A DNA stretch of 64,000 nucleotides from Pseudomonas kuykendallii (GTDB lineage Bacteria; Pseudomonadota; Gammaproteobacteria; Pseudomonadales; Pseudomonadaceae), in NCBI RefSeq assembly GCF_900106975.1, contig NZ_FNNU01000006.1, positions 124,001-188,000 on the forward strand. Reading direction: 5' to 3'. A program made the position numbers and the translations under genes. Below are positions 35,410 through 47,428 of this stretch, one piece after another (position 1 is the stretch's first letter; every line of letters begins with the position of its first letter). The notes beneath the pieces were generated by a model. The model was not told the origin of the DNA. It worked only from the letters and a program-made list of their open reading frames with translations, and did not search any database.

Positions 35410-36231
35410 CTATGGAGTCGATTCACTGGCCGTCTGGGCGTTTTCCTGCTCCCAGCGCTCGAGATTGCTCTGCAGCAGGGTCTGCGGCAGACCGGCAGCG
35501 CTCAATTCTGTCATTTTCTTCGCCAGTTGTCCGCGCAACCAGGGCTCGTTGCAGGCCGAATCGTGGGACAGCGTGAGAAACAGCCCCTCGCTGGAAACCG
35601 GTGGAGACAGCACTTCGAGCTGGTCGGCGATGTTCATCTTGCGCGCCAGCGCGAGCCCCGGGTACTGCTCGTAGATCACGTAATCGCTGCGCTCGAGCAG
35701 CAGCATCTGGAAGGCCTGGTTCAGGCTCGGCACCGTTTCCAGCTGCAGGTTTTCCTGGGCGAAGGTATCGAATGCCTGGCCGAAGCTGTTGTTCACCAGG
35801 GTTCGCCCGCTGTGGCCACGCAAATCGTCCCAGGCACTGTAGGGGAACGTCTCGCCTTGACGAATCCACACCACGCTGGGGGTCTCGTAAATGGCCGGAT
35901 GGATGTAGTCCATGGTGTCCAGCCGCGCCGAGGTCAGGAAGGCCCCGGCGAGAAGATCGACGCGCCCGGTACGCACTTCATCCTGAGCACGTGACCAGGG
36001 GCCGGTGTAGATCACATCGATCGTGACCCCGAGTTCCTTGCCAATGTGCTTGAGCAGATCGGCGTTGGCCCCGACCAATTGCTTGGGGTTCTTCGGGTCG
36101 CGCCACAGGTAAGGCGGATATTCGGGGTTGCCGGTAGCGACCAGACGCTCGCATTTGCCGGCGGCCATGAGCCAATTTGGAACAAGAGCGAATCCCAACA
36201 GCAACGATGTAAACCAGGCGTATCTGCCCAT
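35410..36231 (-). CDS. Periplasmic solute-binding protein, family 3
   Basis: 273 residues. Signal peptide (WFTSLLLGFALVPNWLMAAG), then a family 3 solute-binding domain (ATGNPEYPPYLWRDP, GANADLLKHIGKELGV, GRVDLLAGAFLT). No transporter genes are nearby; it is instead followed 9 bp later by the DUF4398 and OmpA lipoproteins. A periplasmic ligand sensor linked to an envelope complex is one reading, an orphan binding protein the other. Confidence 0.82.
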   Translation of the reverse strand: MGRYAWFTSLLLGFALVPNWLMAAGKCERLVATGNPEYPPYLWRDPKNPKQLVGANADLLKHIGKELGVTIDVIYTGPWSRAQDEVRTGRVDLLAGAFLTSARLDTMDYIHPAIYETPSVVWIRQGETFPYSAWDDLRGHSGRTLVNNSFGQAFDTFAQENLQLETVPSLNQAFQMLLLERSDYVIYEQYPGLALARKMNIADQLEVLSPPVSSEGLFLTLSHDSACNEPWLRGQLAKKMTELSAAGLPQTLLQSNLERWEQENAQTASESTP

Positions 36232-36383
36232 GCTGGATCTCGGCCGATAGTCAAAAACGGTCTGTCGTAACGGGACGCCCTACCGCCTATCCGCCGCTAC
36301 GCTATCCGTCCTTGTACAAAATCCACGGCCCCATGAACAGGAAATAATGACAATTCGGTGATCTGGGCACATTCCGCGCCCAC

Positions 36384-36412
36384 AAAAAAGCCCGCTCGAA
36401 AGCGGGCTTTTT
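36384..36412 (-). terminator. Terminator of etfBA
   Basis: AAAAAAGCCCGCT-CGAA-AGCGGGCTTTTT, a strong hairpin with T-runs on both strands, 17 bp after the etfA stop. Confidence 0.92.
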
Positions 36413-36428
36413 CAGATCGGGCGTCGGA

Positions 36429-37373
36429 TTAGAGCTGCTTTTCCAGCTCCGGCACGGCCTCGAACAGATCCGCCACCAGACCGTAATCGGCCACCTGGAA
36501 GATCGGTGCTTCTTCATCCTTGTTGATCGCGACGATCACCTTGGAGTCCTTCATGCCGGCCAGGTGCTGGATCGCACCGGAGATACCGACGGCGATGTAC
36601 AGCTGCGGCGCGACGATCTTGCCGGTCTGGCCGACCTGCATGTCGTTCGGCACGAAGCCGGCGTCGACCGCGGCGCGCGATGCACCCACGGCGGCGCCGA
36701 GCTTGTCGGCCAGCGAGTACAGGTGGCTGAAGTTGTCGCCGTTCTGCATGCCGCGACCGCCAGATACGACGATCTTCGCGGCCGTCAGCTCAGGACGGTC
36801 GGATTTGGCGAGTTCCTCACCGACGAAGGACGAAACGCCTGCATCGTGGGCAGCACCGACAGCCTCGACGCTGGCCGAACCGCCTTCTGCGGCGACGGCG
36901 TCGAAACCGGTGGCACGTACTGTGATGACCTTCACCGAGGCGCTCGATTGCACGGTGGCGATGGCGTTACCGGCATAGATCGGGCGCTTGAAGGTGTCAG
37001 CCGATTCGACTGCCACGATCTCGGAGATCTGGTCGACATCCAGCTTGGCGGCGACGCGCGGCATGATGTTCTTGCCGTTGGCGGTGGCGGCGCTGAGCAC
37101 GTGGCTGTAGCCACTCGCCAGCTCGACGACCAGCGGGGCGACGTTTTCCGGCAGTTGATGCGCGTAGGCCGCGTTGTCGGCAACCAGCACCTTGCTCACA
37201 CCGGCAATCTTCGCGGCGGCAGCGGCCACGTCGGCAACGCCGTCGCCGGCGACCAGCACGTGGATGTCGCCACCGATCTTGGCGGCGGCGGCAACGGTAT
37301 TCAGGGTCGAGGGCGCAACGGCGGTGTTGGCCTGCCCGACGGTGACGTAGTCAGCGATAACCAAGATCGTCAT
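36429..37373 (-). CDS. etfA: Electron transfer flavoprotein alpha subunit
   Basis: 314 residues. Carries the FAD of the EtfAB dimer that takes electrons from acyl-CoA dehydrogenases. The C-terminal FAD domain is intact: [74 protein letters not shown]. Begins directly at the etfB stop. In this context it should serve AtuD and fatty acid dehydrogenases. Confidence 0.97.
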   Translation of the reverse strand: MTILVIADYVTVGQANTAVAPSTLNTVAAAAKIGGDIHVLVAGDGVADVAAAAAKIAGVSKVLVADNAAYAHQLPENVAPLVVELASGYSHVLSAATANGKNIMPRVAAKLDVDQISEIVAVESADTFKRPIYAGNAIATVQSSASVKVITVRATGFDAVAAEGGSASVEAVGAAHDAGVSSFVGEELAKSDRPELTAAKIVVSGGRGMQNGDNFSHLYSLADKLGAAVGASRAAVDAGFVPNDMQVGQTGKIVAPQLYIAVGISGAIQHLAGMKDSKVIVAINKDEEAPIFQVADYGLVADLFEAVPELEKQL

Positions 37374-38123
37374 TTAGATTACCTTCGCTTCGTTCTTCAG
37401 TTTTTCGACCAGTTCAGCCACCGACTTGACCTTGATACCGGCGCTGCGTACGGCAGGCGCTTCGACTTTCAGGGTCTTGTTGGTGGAAACCACGGATACA
37501 CCCAGCGCATCGGGCGTCAGGGTTTCCAGCGGCTTCTTCTTGGCTTTCATGATGTTCGGCAACGAGGCGTAACGCGGCTCGTTGAGGCGCAGGTCGGTGG
37601 TGACGATCGCCGGCAGGTTCAGAGCGACGGTCTGCAGACCGTCATCGATTTCGCGGGTAACGTTGACCTTGTCGCCGGAGACTTCGACCTTGGAGGCGAA
37701 GGTGCCCTGACCGTAGCCGGTCAGCGCCGCTAGCATCTGGCCGGTCTGGTTGTTGTCGCTGTCGATCGCCTGCTTGCCGAGGATCACCAGTTGAGGCTGC
37801 TCCTTGTCGACCACGGCCTTGAGCAGCTTGGCCACGGCCAGCGAGGTCAGTTCTTCGCTCGACTCGACCAGCACGGCGCGGTCGGCACCCAGTGCCAGTG
37901 CGGTGCGCAGCTGTTCCTGTGCGGCGCTCGGGCCGATGCTGACGACCACTATCTCGGTGGCCACGCCCTTCTCCTTCAGGCGAACCGCTTCTTCCACGGC
38001 AATTTCGCAGAAGGGGTTCATCGACATCTTCACGTTCGCAAGGTCAACGCCGGAGTTGTCCGCTTTGACGCGAACCTTGACGTTGTAGTCAACCACTCGT
38101 TTGACAGCTACAAGAACCTTCAT
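37374..38123 (-). CDS. etfB: Electron transfer flavoprotein beta subunit
   Basis: 249 residues, binds AMP in the EtfAB dimer. Typical blocks: [47 protein letters not shown] and [21 protein letters not shown], plus the partner-docking loop [21 protein letters not shown]. The first gene of etfBA, divergent from the ETF-ubiquinone oxidoreductase gene. Confidence 0.97.
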   Translation of the reverse strand: MKVLVAVKRVVDYNVKVRVKADNSGVDLANVKMSMNPFCEIAVEEAVRLKEKGVATEIVVVSIGPSAAQEQLRTALALGADRAVLVESSEELTSLAVAKLLKAVVDKEQPQLVILGKQAIDSDNNQTGQMLAALTGYGQGTFASKVEVSGDKVNVTREIDDGLQTVALNLPAIVTTDLRLNEPRYASLPNIMKAKKKPLETLTPDALGVSVVSTNKTLKVEAPAVRSAGIKVKSVAELVEKLKNEAKVI

Positions 38124-38324
38124 GGATTCCTCGTTGTTCTCCGGTGAAAAAGAAACCCGTCAGACAGGCCTGATGGGCATTGCATGTCGGCCGGGACCGA
38201 CTGTCGAACTGTACGTCAACCGCAAAATGGCTCGTATCTTGACCGTATCGCCCAATCGGGTCAATACGAGGAAAAGATCCCAAAACAGCCGCCAAAGCCT
38301 ATTCTATCAGGCTTTGCGCAGATT

Positions 38325-38338
38325 CAAACAAACGTTTG
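38325..38338. promoter_or_regulatory. PsrA-like operator CAAAC-N4-GTTTG
   Basis: CAAACAAACGTTTG fits the PsrA consensus (G/C)AAAC-N2-4-GTTTG(G/C-type end) and contains a perfect 12-bp palindrome ACAAACGTTTGT (38328-38339). It abuts the -35 element of the ETF-QO promoter. PsrA controls fatty acid oxidation genes in Pseudomonas, so control of electron-transfer genes is sensible. The psrA gene is not in the window. Confidence 0.6.
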
Positions 38339-38340
38339 TA

Positions 38341-38369
38341 TTGGACCCGCACGAGGGTGTGGATATAAT
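38341..38369 (+). promoter_or_regulatory. Sigma-70 promoter of ETF-QO
   Basis: TTGGAC, 17-bp spacer, TATAAT. Predicted start near 38376, leader about 63 bases. Confidence 0.8.
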
Positions 38370-38438
38370 GCGCGCAGCTCTGGTCAGGGAAAGACCGGCA
38401 CCATCATAAAACCGAAGAGCCTTGATTAGGAGATAGCT

Positions 38439-40091
38439 GTGGAACGCGAATACATGGAATTCGACGTCGTCATCGTAGGCGCTGGCCCTGCTGGTCTGTC
38501 CGCCGCCTGTCGATTGAAGCAAAAGGCCGCCGAAGCGGGCCAGGAAATCAGCGTCTGCGTGGTCGAGAAAGGTTCCGAGGTCGGCGCCCACATTCTATCT
38601 GGCGCCGTGTTCGAGCCGCGCGCCCTGAACGAACTCTTTCCCGACTGGAAAGCGCTCGGCGCACCGCTCAACACGCCGGTGAAGCGCGACGACATCTATC
38701 TGCTGAATAGCGCAGACAAAGCCACCAAGGTCCCGAACTTCTTCGTGCCCAAGCCGATGCACAACGAAGGCAACTACATCATTTCCCTCGGCAACCTGTG
38801 CCGCTGGCTGGCCCAGCAGGCGGAGAACCTCGGCGTCGAAATCTATCCGGGCTTCGCCGCCCAGGAAGCGCTGATCGACGAGAGCGGCATCGTCCGCGGC
38901 ATCGTCACCGGCGATCTCGGCGTCGATCGCGAAGGCCATCCGAAAGAAGGCGTGTTCACCCCCGGCATGGAGCTGCGCGGCAAGTACACGCTGTTCGCCG
39001 AGGGCTGCCGCGGTCATATCGGCAAACAGCTGGGCAAGCGCTACAACCTGGCCAAGGATGCCGACCCGCAGCACTACGGCATCGGCATCAAGGAACTCTG
39101 GGAAATCGACCCGGCCAAGCACGAGCAAGGCCTGGTGGTACACACCTCCGGCTGGCCGCTGAACAAGGAAAACCCGGGCGGTTCGTTCCTCTATCACCTG
39201 GAGAACAACCAGGTCGTCGTCGGGCTGATCGTCGACCTCGCCTACAGCAACCCGCACCTGTCGCCGTTCGACGAGTTCCAGCGCTACAAGCACCACCCGG
39301 TGATCAAGCAGTACCTGGAAGGAGGCAAGCGCATTTCCTACGGCGCACGCGCGCTGGTCAAGGGCGGCTACAACTCGCTACCGAAGATGGTCTTCCCCGG
39401 CGGCGCGCTGATCGGCTGCGACCTCGGCACACTCAACGCGGCCAAGATCAAGGGCAGCCACACCGCGATGAAGTCCGGCATGCTCGCCGCCGAAGCCATC
39501 GCCGAGGCGCTCGCCGCCGGTCGCGAGGCCGATGAGCTGAACAACTACGTGGACGGTTTCAAGGCCAGCTGGCTGCATGACGAGCTGTACCAGACCCGCA
39601 ACTTCGGCCCGGCGATGCACAAGTTCGGCCCGCTGCTCGGCCCGGCGTTCAGCTTCGTCGAGTACAACCTGCTCGGTGGCAAGTTGCCGTTGACCCTGCA
39701 CGACACGCGCATGGATCACACCTGCCTGAAGAAAGCCGCGGAAGCCGAGAAGATCAGCTACCCGAAACCGGACGGCAAGATCAGCTTCGACAAGCTCTCC
39801 TCGGTATTCCTCTCCAGCACCAACCACGAAGAGGATCAGCCGATCCACCTGAAACTGACCGATCCGAGCATTCCGATCGGCCAGAACCTCCCGCTGTACG
39901 ACGAACCGGCCCAGCGTTACTGCCCGGCAGGCGTCTATGAGGTGGTGACTCAGGAAGATGGCGAGAAGCGCTTCCAGATCAACGCGCAGAACTGCGTCCA
40001 CTGCAAGACCTGCGATATCAAGGACCCGGCGCAGAACATCACCTGGGTCGCCCCGGAAGGCACCGGCGGGCCGAACTACCCCAACATGTGA
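38439..40091 (+). CDS. Electron transfer flavoprotein-ubiquinone oxidoreductase
   Basis: 550 residues, GTG start with AGGAGA upstream. The N-terminal FAD motif VVIVGAGPAGLSAACRLK (about 8-25) and the C-terminal [4Fe-4S] ligands CPAGVYE, CVHCKTCDIKDP identify ETF-QO, the inner-membrane enzyme that passes electrons from EtfAB to ubiquinone. The block GGYNSLPKMVFPGGALIGCD is family typical. Together with etfBA it completes electron disposal for AtuD and beta-oxidation. Confidence 0.96.
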   Translation: MEREYMEFDVVIVGAGPAGLSAACRLKQKAAEAGQEISVCVVEKGSEVGAHILSGAVFEPRALNELFPDWKALGAPLNTPVKRDDIYLLNSADKATKVPNFFVPKPMHNEGNYIISLGNLCRWLAQQAENLGVEIYPGFAAQEALIDESGIVRGIVTGDLGVDREGHPKEGVFTPGMELRGKYTLFAEGCRGHIGKQLGKRYNLAKDADPQHYGIGIKELWEIDPAKHEQGLVVHTSGWPLNKENPGGSFLYHLENNQVVVGLIVDLAYSNPHLSPFDEFQRYKHHPVIKQYLEGGKRISYGARALVKGGYNSLPKMVFPGGALIGCDLGTLNAAKIKGSHTAMKSGMLAAEAIAEALAAGREADELNNYVDGFKASWLHDELYQTRNFGPAMHKFGPLLGPAFSFVEYNLLGGKLPLTLHDTRMDHTCLKKAAEAEKISYPKPDGKISFDKLSSVFLSSTNHEEDQPIHLKLTDPSIPIGQNLPLYDEPAQRYCPAGVYEVVTQEDGEKRFQINAQNCVHCKTCDIKDPAQNITWVAPEGTGGPNYPNM

Positions 40092-40097
40092 GTAATG

Positions 40098-40122
40098 AAA
40101 AAGGCCCCTCGGGGCCTTTTTT
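40098..40122 (+). terminator. Terminator of ETF-QO
   Basis: AAAAAGGCCCC-TC-GGGGCCTTTTTT, starting 7 bp after the stop. Confidence 0.93.
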
Positions 40123-40146
40123 GTGGGGTGCGGAAAAGCGCGGGCA

Positions 40147-40716
40147 TCAAGCCGGCAGCCGTCCGATGGGGAAGAAAACGCCGCTGCTCCAGACACCCAG
40201 CCAGCACTCGCCATCCTGATCGCGCGGCACCGCCAGCTCGACCATCTGGTAGAAGACATTGCGGTGAATCAGCGCATCGAGGTTGCCGCGCACCCGCAGA
40301 TAAGGCGCAGGTTCCGCGGTGTCCTTGTCGAGCATCACCCGGATCGGATGCTCTTCACCGGCCACGATTTCATCATCGACATTGCTCATGAAGCGCAGTA
40401 CCTGGCGCTCGCCCTCGCCTTCCACCTGCAACGTCAGCGCCACGAACGGCGCGTCGTCCACCCTGATGCCGACCTTTTCCACGGGCGTGATCAGAAAATA
40501 ATCGTCGCCATCGCGCCGGATGATGGTGGAGAAGAGCTTGACCATTGGCTTTCGCCCGATCGGTGTTCCCAAGTAGTACCAGGTGCCGTCCCGGGCGATG
40601 CGCATGTCGATGTCGCCGCAGAAGTCGGGGTTCCACAAGTGCACGGGCGGCAGGCCTTTCTTTTCCCCCTTGGGGATCTGCGCCAGAAGATCGTTGGCCT
40701 TGCCTGATTCGCTCAT
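40147..40716 (-). CDS. DUF1285 protein
   Basis: 189 residues, cytoplasmic, no signal peptide. Matches the DUF1285 pattern (GLPPVHLWNPDFCGDIDMRIARDGTWYYLGTPIGR, LFSTIIRRDGDDYFLITPVEKVGI, GVWSSGVFFPIG). Function unknown. The ATG at 40716 has GAGGTGA just upstream and lies 2 bp after the DUF4823 stop, so the two genes form an operon. A longer reading to 40932 overlaps that gene and is rejected. Confidence 0.85.
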   Translation of the reverse strand: MSESGKANDLLAQIPKGEKKGLPPVHLWNPDFCGDIDMRIARDGTWYYLGTPIGRKPMVKLFSTIIRRDGDDYFLITPVEKVGIRVDDAPFVALTLQVEGEGERQVLRFMSNVDDEIVAGEEHPIRVMLDKDTAEPAPYLRVRGNLDALIHRNVFYQMVELAVPRDQDGECWLGVWSSGVFFPIGRLPA

Positions 40717-40718
40717 GC

Positions 40719-41324
40719 TCACCTCGTGTTCAGCCCCAGCAGACGCTGGGCATAGTCGCGCAGCGGCGGCGCCAGCAGGTCTTCCGGGCGTTGATCGTAG
40801 AACGTCAGAAAACCGCCCCGGTTGCGGATGCGTGCAGTGTCCACCAGGAAATTGGTGCTGGTCTCGACCAGCATCAGCTGGATGACCCCACGATCGGTGC
40901 CCAGGCGGTCGAGCGCCTCCTGGTCCTCCCACTCCTCCACCGTGCCTATGCGGTCGTCGGCGCTGGCGAAACGGGCGTACAGCAGGTAATGCGCGCCGAA
41001 GCTGCGCGCCTCGGCCATCGCCTCGTCCAGCCCGAGCGGACCACGTGCGCGGCGAACCATCGGAAAATACTCGACGAAACCGTTGAAGGCTTCCTCGGCG
41101 ACGACGTTGGGTCGCGGGTAGGCGCTACCGGGCGGAATGAAATACCCCTGGGCGATATAAATGAAGGAGTCGGGTTGCAGACGCCGGTTGTTCGCCCGCT
41201 CGGTGGCACTGTGATCGAGGATGCCGGCGTCGGCCAGTTGATAGCGGGTGCCCTCGGCCATGTCGCTGACCTTCATGCAGCCGCTCAGGCAAAGCAGCAC
41301 CAACCACGGAATCATGGGTCGCAT
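40719..41324 (-). CDS. DUF4823 lipoprotein
   Basis: 201 residues with a lipoprotein signal (MIPWLVLLCLSGC, Cys16). The mature region (FIYIAQGYFIPPGSAYPRPN, EEWEDQEALDRLGTDRGVIQLMLVETSTNFLVDTARI, FYDQRPEDLLAPPLRDYAQRL) resembles DUF4823 proteins, probably periplasmic beta-structure. Function unknown. First gene of a two-gene unit with DUF1285. Confidence 0.82.
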   Translation of the reverse strand: MRPMIPWLVLLCLSGCMKVSDMAEGTRYQLADAGILDHSATERANNRRLQPDSFIYIAQGYFIPPGSAYPRPNVVAEEAFNGFVEYFPMVRRARGPLGLDEAMAEARSFGAHYLLYARFASADDRIGTVEEWEDQEALDRLGTDRGVIQLMLVETSTNFLVDTARIRNRGGFLTFYDQRPEDLLAPPLRDYAQRLLGLNTR

Positions 41325-41469
41325 CGAATCTTCTCCTGGCGCCGGCGACGGGAAACCGGCGGATGGACGGTCAATGCAGCTTCCGCGCCATCACTACAAC
41401 GGACCGAACATGCGGGGAGAAATTCAGCGGACGAGTGGCCGCGCCACCCGCAGGAACCGCCCGCAGCCC

Positions 41470-42108
41470 TCAGGCAGCGGGCGTATCGCCGTCGCGCTTG
41501 CGCTTGTTGCCCATGCGCACGCCGATGTCCATGAGGAACTGGAAGAAGCCTTCCTGATCCTCCAGCACATTGCTCCAGAACGGCGAGTGGTAGAGCGCGA
41601 CCGCGCCGTGCACCAGCGCCCAGGCGGCGCAATAGTGGAAATACGGCGGCACGTTCTCCAACTTGCCCTCGGCGATACGGCCTTCGATCAGGCGGGTCAG
41701 ACGCTGGAAGTTCGAGGCGCGGATCTTGTGCAGCTCCTCGATCATTTCCGGCACCTGGTTGCCCTTGACGACCTTCTCCTCGAGCCGGTCGAACAGCCGG
41801 TAGCGCTGCGGATCGCGCATGCGGAACTCGAAGTAGGCGCGCGACAGCGCTTCCTTGTCGTTGTCGAGCTTGTCCGAGTGGAACAGCTCGTTGAGGTCGC
41901 GCTCGTAGTCGAGCATCAGGCGCAGGTAAATCTCCGCCTTCGACTTGAAGTGCTTGTAGATCGTGCCTTTGCCGATACCGACTGCGTCGGCGATCATCTC
42001 GACAGTGACGCTGTCTTCACCTTGCTCGAGGAACAGCTTGAGCGCGGTGTCGAGGATCTCCTGCTCACGGCGGCGGAATTCTCGGACCTTACGGGGTTCT
42101 TTCTGCAT
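41470..42108 (-). CDS. TetR-family regulator
   Basis: 212 residues. Helix-turn-helix in the first 60 residues (EILDTALKLFLEQGEDSVTVEMIADAVGIGKGTIYKHFKSKAEIYLRLM), then a ligand-binding domain with an aromatic end (YFHYCAAWALVHGAVALYHSPFWSNVL). The ATG at 42108 opens the family sequence; no strong ribosome binding site is visible. Divergent from the class V aminotransferase gene 71 bp away, a candidate target, though it may equally be autoregulated or global. Same position as a TetR gene in the P. aeruginosa etf-pilZ interval. Confidence 0.85.
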   Translation of the reverse strand: MQKEPRKVREFRRREQEILDTALKLFLEQGEDSVTVEMIADAVGIGKGTIYKHFKSKAEIYLRLMLDYERDLNELFHSDKLDNDKEALSRAYFEFRMRDPQRYRLFDRLEEKVVKGNQVPEMIEELHKIRASNFQRLTRLIEGRIAEGKLENVPPYFHYCAAWALVHGAVALYHSPFWSNVLEDQEGFFQFLMDIGVRMGNKRKRDGDTPAA

Positions 42109-42179
42109 AGGAAGACTAAGGTGAAAATCGAAGCGGGATATTATGCCCAACCGGCCGCAAATTGCACGGAACATCCATC

Positions 42180-43313
42180 ATGTATGCCTTTCAAGACGAG
42201 TTCCCGCAGGCTTTGGGTCTGCGTTATCTGAATCACGCCGCGGTGGCCCCCTGGCCAAAACGCGCGAGCCTGGCGATAAGCGCCTTCGCCGAAGAGAACG
42301 CCACGCACGGCGCGCGTGACTACCCGCAATGGCTGGACGTGGAACACCGCCTGCGCGAACGCCTGCGACGCCTGCTTAACGCGCCCGGCATCGCGGATAT
42401 CGCGCTGGTGAAGAACACCTCCGAGGCGCTGTCGTTCGTGGCCTTCGGCCTCGACTGGCGCAGCGGCGACCAGGTGATCATCAGCGACGAGGAGTTTCCG
42501 TCCAACCGCGTCGTCTGGGAGGCGCTCAAGCCGCAGGGTGTCGAGGTGATCCAGGTCAGACTGGTCGGCAAGGACCCCGAAGCCGCGCTGCTCGCCGCCT
42601 GCGGACCACGAACGCGACTGATGGCCATCAGTGCGGTGCAATACGCCAGCGGACTGCGCCTGGACCTGCCGCGCCTGGGCCAGGGCTGCCAGCAGAACGG
42701 CGTGCTCCTTTGCATCGACGCTATCCAGCAACTGGGCGCCCTGCCCTTCGATGTCCAGGCCAGCCACTGCGCCTTCGCCATGGCTGACGGACACAAGTGG
42801 ATGCTCGGTCCGGAAGGCCTCGGCGTGTTCTATTGCCGCCGCGATCTGCGCGACCAGCTGAAGCTGCACGAATACGGCTGGCACATGCTGGAGCACGCTG
42901 GCGACTACGACCGTGTCGACTGGGAACCGGCACGCAGCGCACGCCGCTTCGAATGCGGCAGCCCGAACATGCTCGGCGCCATGGGCCTGGAAGCCAGCCT
43001 GTCGTTGCTCGAAGAGGTCGGCATGGACGCGGTGGGCAAGGCGCTGGAAGAGCGCGTGCAATGGCTGCAGGAAGGGCTGCAGGCAATTCCCGGCGTCCGC
43101 CTGCACAGCCCGCTGAACCCGGCCCGCCGCGCCGGAATCCTGACCTTCAGCCTGAACGGCTGCGACAACGCCGCCCTGTTCGACCATCTGAAACAGCATC
43201 AGGTGGTTTGCGCCCAGCGAGGCGCCGGCATTCGCTTGTCGCCGCACTTCTACACCGAAACGCGGGTAATCGAGGAGACCCTGAACGTGCTGCGTCAGAA
43301 GGTAGAGGGGTGA
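42180..43313 (+). CDS. Class V aminotransferase-fold PLP enzyme
   Basis: 377 residues. The fold type I class V pattern is complete: YLNHAAVAPWP start, NTSEALSFVAFGLDW, SDEEFPSNRVVWEAL, CIDAIQQLGALPFDV and the PLP lysine in ADGHKWMLGPEGLG. Resembles cysteine desulfurase/selenocysteine lyase or kynureninase-like enzymes, but lacks an obvious mobile-loop Cys of IscS/SufS near the usual place, so the reaction is not assigned. The ATG at 42180 is preferred over 42162. Confidence 0.8.
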   Translation: MYAFQDEFPQALGLRYLNHAAVAPWPKRASLAISAFAEENATHGARDYPQWLDVEHRLRERLRRLLNAPGIADIALVKNTSEALSFVAFGLDWRSGDQVIISDEEFPSNRVVWEALKPQGVEVIQVRLVGKDPEAALLAACGPRTRLMAISAVQYASGLRLDLPRLGQGCQQNGVLLCIDAIQQLGALPFDVQASHCAFAMADGHKWMLGPEGLGVFYCRRDLRDQLKLHEYGWHMLEHAGDYDRVDWEPARSARRFECGSPNMLGAMGLEASLSLLEEVGMDAVGKALEERVQWLQEGLQAIPGVRLHSPLNPARRAGILTFSLNGCDNAALFDHLKQHQVVCAQRGAGIRLSPHFYTETRVIEETLNVLRQKVEG

Positions 43314-43486
43314 GTGCTCAGCAAACGCAGCGGTATTCCAAATCTGTTTAAAAAACGATCAGCATTCGCTGGACGCCACGCCGCCCTGGTCAATAATCCA
43401 TTCACCGGATGCGGCGTTTTCCCCCGAACGTCGAACGGCCAGGCGCCGTGGACCGCGCGTCCTGATGCAACTCCTAAATGGTCTTG

Positions 43487-43520
43487 ACCCGGATTCACCC
43501 CCAGAACCCGGGTTTTTTTT
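43487..43520 (+). terminator. Probable terminator of the aminotransferase gene
   Basis: Stem ACCCGG/CCGGGT with a 15-base loop followed by T8, just before the convergent tatD-family stop. The stem is short, hence moderate confidence. Confidence 0.6.
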
Positions 43521-43526
43521 GCCTGC

Positions 43527-44306
43527 TCAGAGCCGCGCGAGCGGGAACAGCCGCTTGAAGTTGGCCGTGGTCTGCTCGGCCAGCGTGTCAAAGCCGACCC
43601 CGCGCAGCTCGGCGAGGAACTCCGCCACTTCACGTACGTATTGCGGCAGGTTGGGCTTGCCGCGATGGGGGATCGGTGCGAGGTAAGGCGAATCAGTTTC
43701 CACCAGCAGGCGATCCGCTGGCACCTGCCGCGCCACTTCGCGCAGTGCGTCGGCGTTGCGGAAGGTGACGATGCCCGACAGCGAGATGTAGAACCCGATA
43801 TCCAGCGCCGCCTTGGCCATTTCCCAGTCCTCGGTGAAGCAGTGCAGCACGCCGGCTTGGGGCAGCGCCGCCTCGCGCAGCAGCGCGAGGGTGTCCGCCC
43901 GCGCTTCGCGGGTATGCACGATGACCGGCTTGCTGGTGATCTGCGCCGCCCGCAGGTGCAGACGGAATGCCTGCCGCTGCACCTCGGCCGCCTCCGGTTC
44001 GTAGTGATAGTCCAGACCGGTCTCGCCGATGGCGGCGACGCGCGGATGCTCGAGCTCGGCCAACAGCCAGTCGAGAGCCGGCGCGGCGCCGGGCTGAAGG
44101 TCCAGCGGATGCACGCCAACCGAACAGTGCACATCGGCATACCGCTCGGCCAGCGCCTTCACGGCCGCGGCGTTGTCCGCGCTCACGCCGATGCAGAGGA
44201 AATGTCCGACGCCGCGCGCGCGCGCCGCCTCCAGCGCGGCATCGAGAGAGCCGCCGTGGGCAGCCAGGTCGAGGCGATCGAGGTGGCAATGGGAGTCGAC
44301 GAGCAT
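43527..44306 (-). CDS. TatD-family metal-dependent hydrolase/DNase
   Basis: 259 residues of the TatD/YcfH type: metal motifs DSHCHLD (4-10), GETGLDYHYEP, VIVHTREA, HCFTEDWEMA and ETDSPYLAPIPHRGKPN. TatD enzymes act as 3'-5' DNases or deacylases; substrate here not known. It is the last gene of the leftward fatty acid/pilZ gene string, 49 bp after pilZ, the same arrangement as in P. aeruginosa. Confidence 0.93.
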   Translation of the reverse strand: MLVDSHCHLDRLDLAAHGGSLDAALEAARARGVGHFLCIGVSADNAAAVKALAERYADVHCSVGVHPLDLQPGAAPALDWLLAELEHPRVAAIGETGLDYHYEPEAAEVQRQAFRLHLRAAQITSKPVIVHTREARADTLALLREAALPQAGVLHCFTEDWEMAKAALDIGFYISLSGIVTFRNADALREVARQVPADRLLVETDSPYLAPIPHRGKPNLPQYVREVAEFLAELRGVGFDTLAEQTTANFKRLFPLARL

Positions 44307-44355
44307 GGCAAATCTACGAGGATGAGGAAGGTATGGCGGGCGCCAACGGGTTGGG

Positions 44356-44712
44356 TCACATCGTGTGGGTCGGGCGATCGGACTTCAACGCGCCGGCGAG
44401 GTAGGTCTCGATCTTGTTGCGGGCGGTGTTGTCACCCTCGTTGAACTGCACGCCTACACCGGCGGCGCGGTTGCCCTGGGCACCCTTCGGCGTGATCCAG
44501 ACCACCTTACCGGCCACCGGAATCTTCTCAGGCTCGTCCATCAGGTTCAGCAGCATGAACACTTCGTCACCGAGCTTGTAGCTCTTGTTGGTGGGGATGA
44601 ACAGACCGCCGTTCCGGATGAAGGGCATGTAGGCGGCATACAGCACGGATTTGTCCTTGATGGTCAGGGACAGGATTCCGTTACGCGGACCCAGGTTCGG
44701 TGGCAGGCTCAT
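44356..44712 (-). CDS. pilZ: PilZ, type IV pilus assembly protein
   Basis: 118 residues, nearly identical in blocks to P. aeruginosa PilZ (SLPPNLGPRNGILSLTIKDK, GGLFIPTNKSYKLGDEVFML, GKVVWITPKGAQGNRAAGVG, YLAGALKSDRPTHTM). It gave its name to the PilZ domain but lacks the c-di-GMP-binding Arg motif, and works with PilB/FimX in twitching motility. ATG at 44712; the longer reading is not family sequence. Lies just downstream of holB. Confidence 0.97.
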   Translation of the reverse strand: MSLPPNLGPRNGILSLTIKDKSVLYAAYMPFIRNGGLFIPTNKSYKLGDEVFMLLNLMDEPEKIPVAGKVVWITPKGAQGNRAAGVGVQFNEGDNTARNKIETYLAGALKSDRPTHTM

Positions 44713-44743
44713 GCGGTATCCCAATGCGGTAGTTGACGCGATT

Positions 44744-47425
<2,682 letters not shown>

Positions 47426-47428
47426 GAA

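Larger units (their letters stand above)
38124..38438. promoter_or_regulatory. Divergent etfB / ETF-QO control region
   Basis: 315 bp without a gene. It contains a PsrA-like box (38325-38338), a sigma-70 promoter for ETF-QO (38341-38369), and, nearer etfB, a gapped inverted repeat CTCGTATCTTGACC ... GGGTCAATACGAG (about 38230-38274) that could overlap the etfB promoter. Confidence 0.6.
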
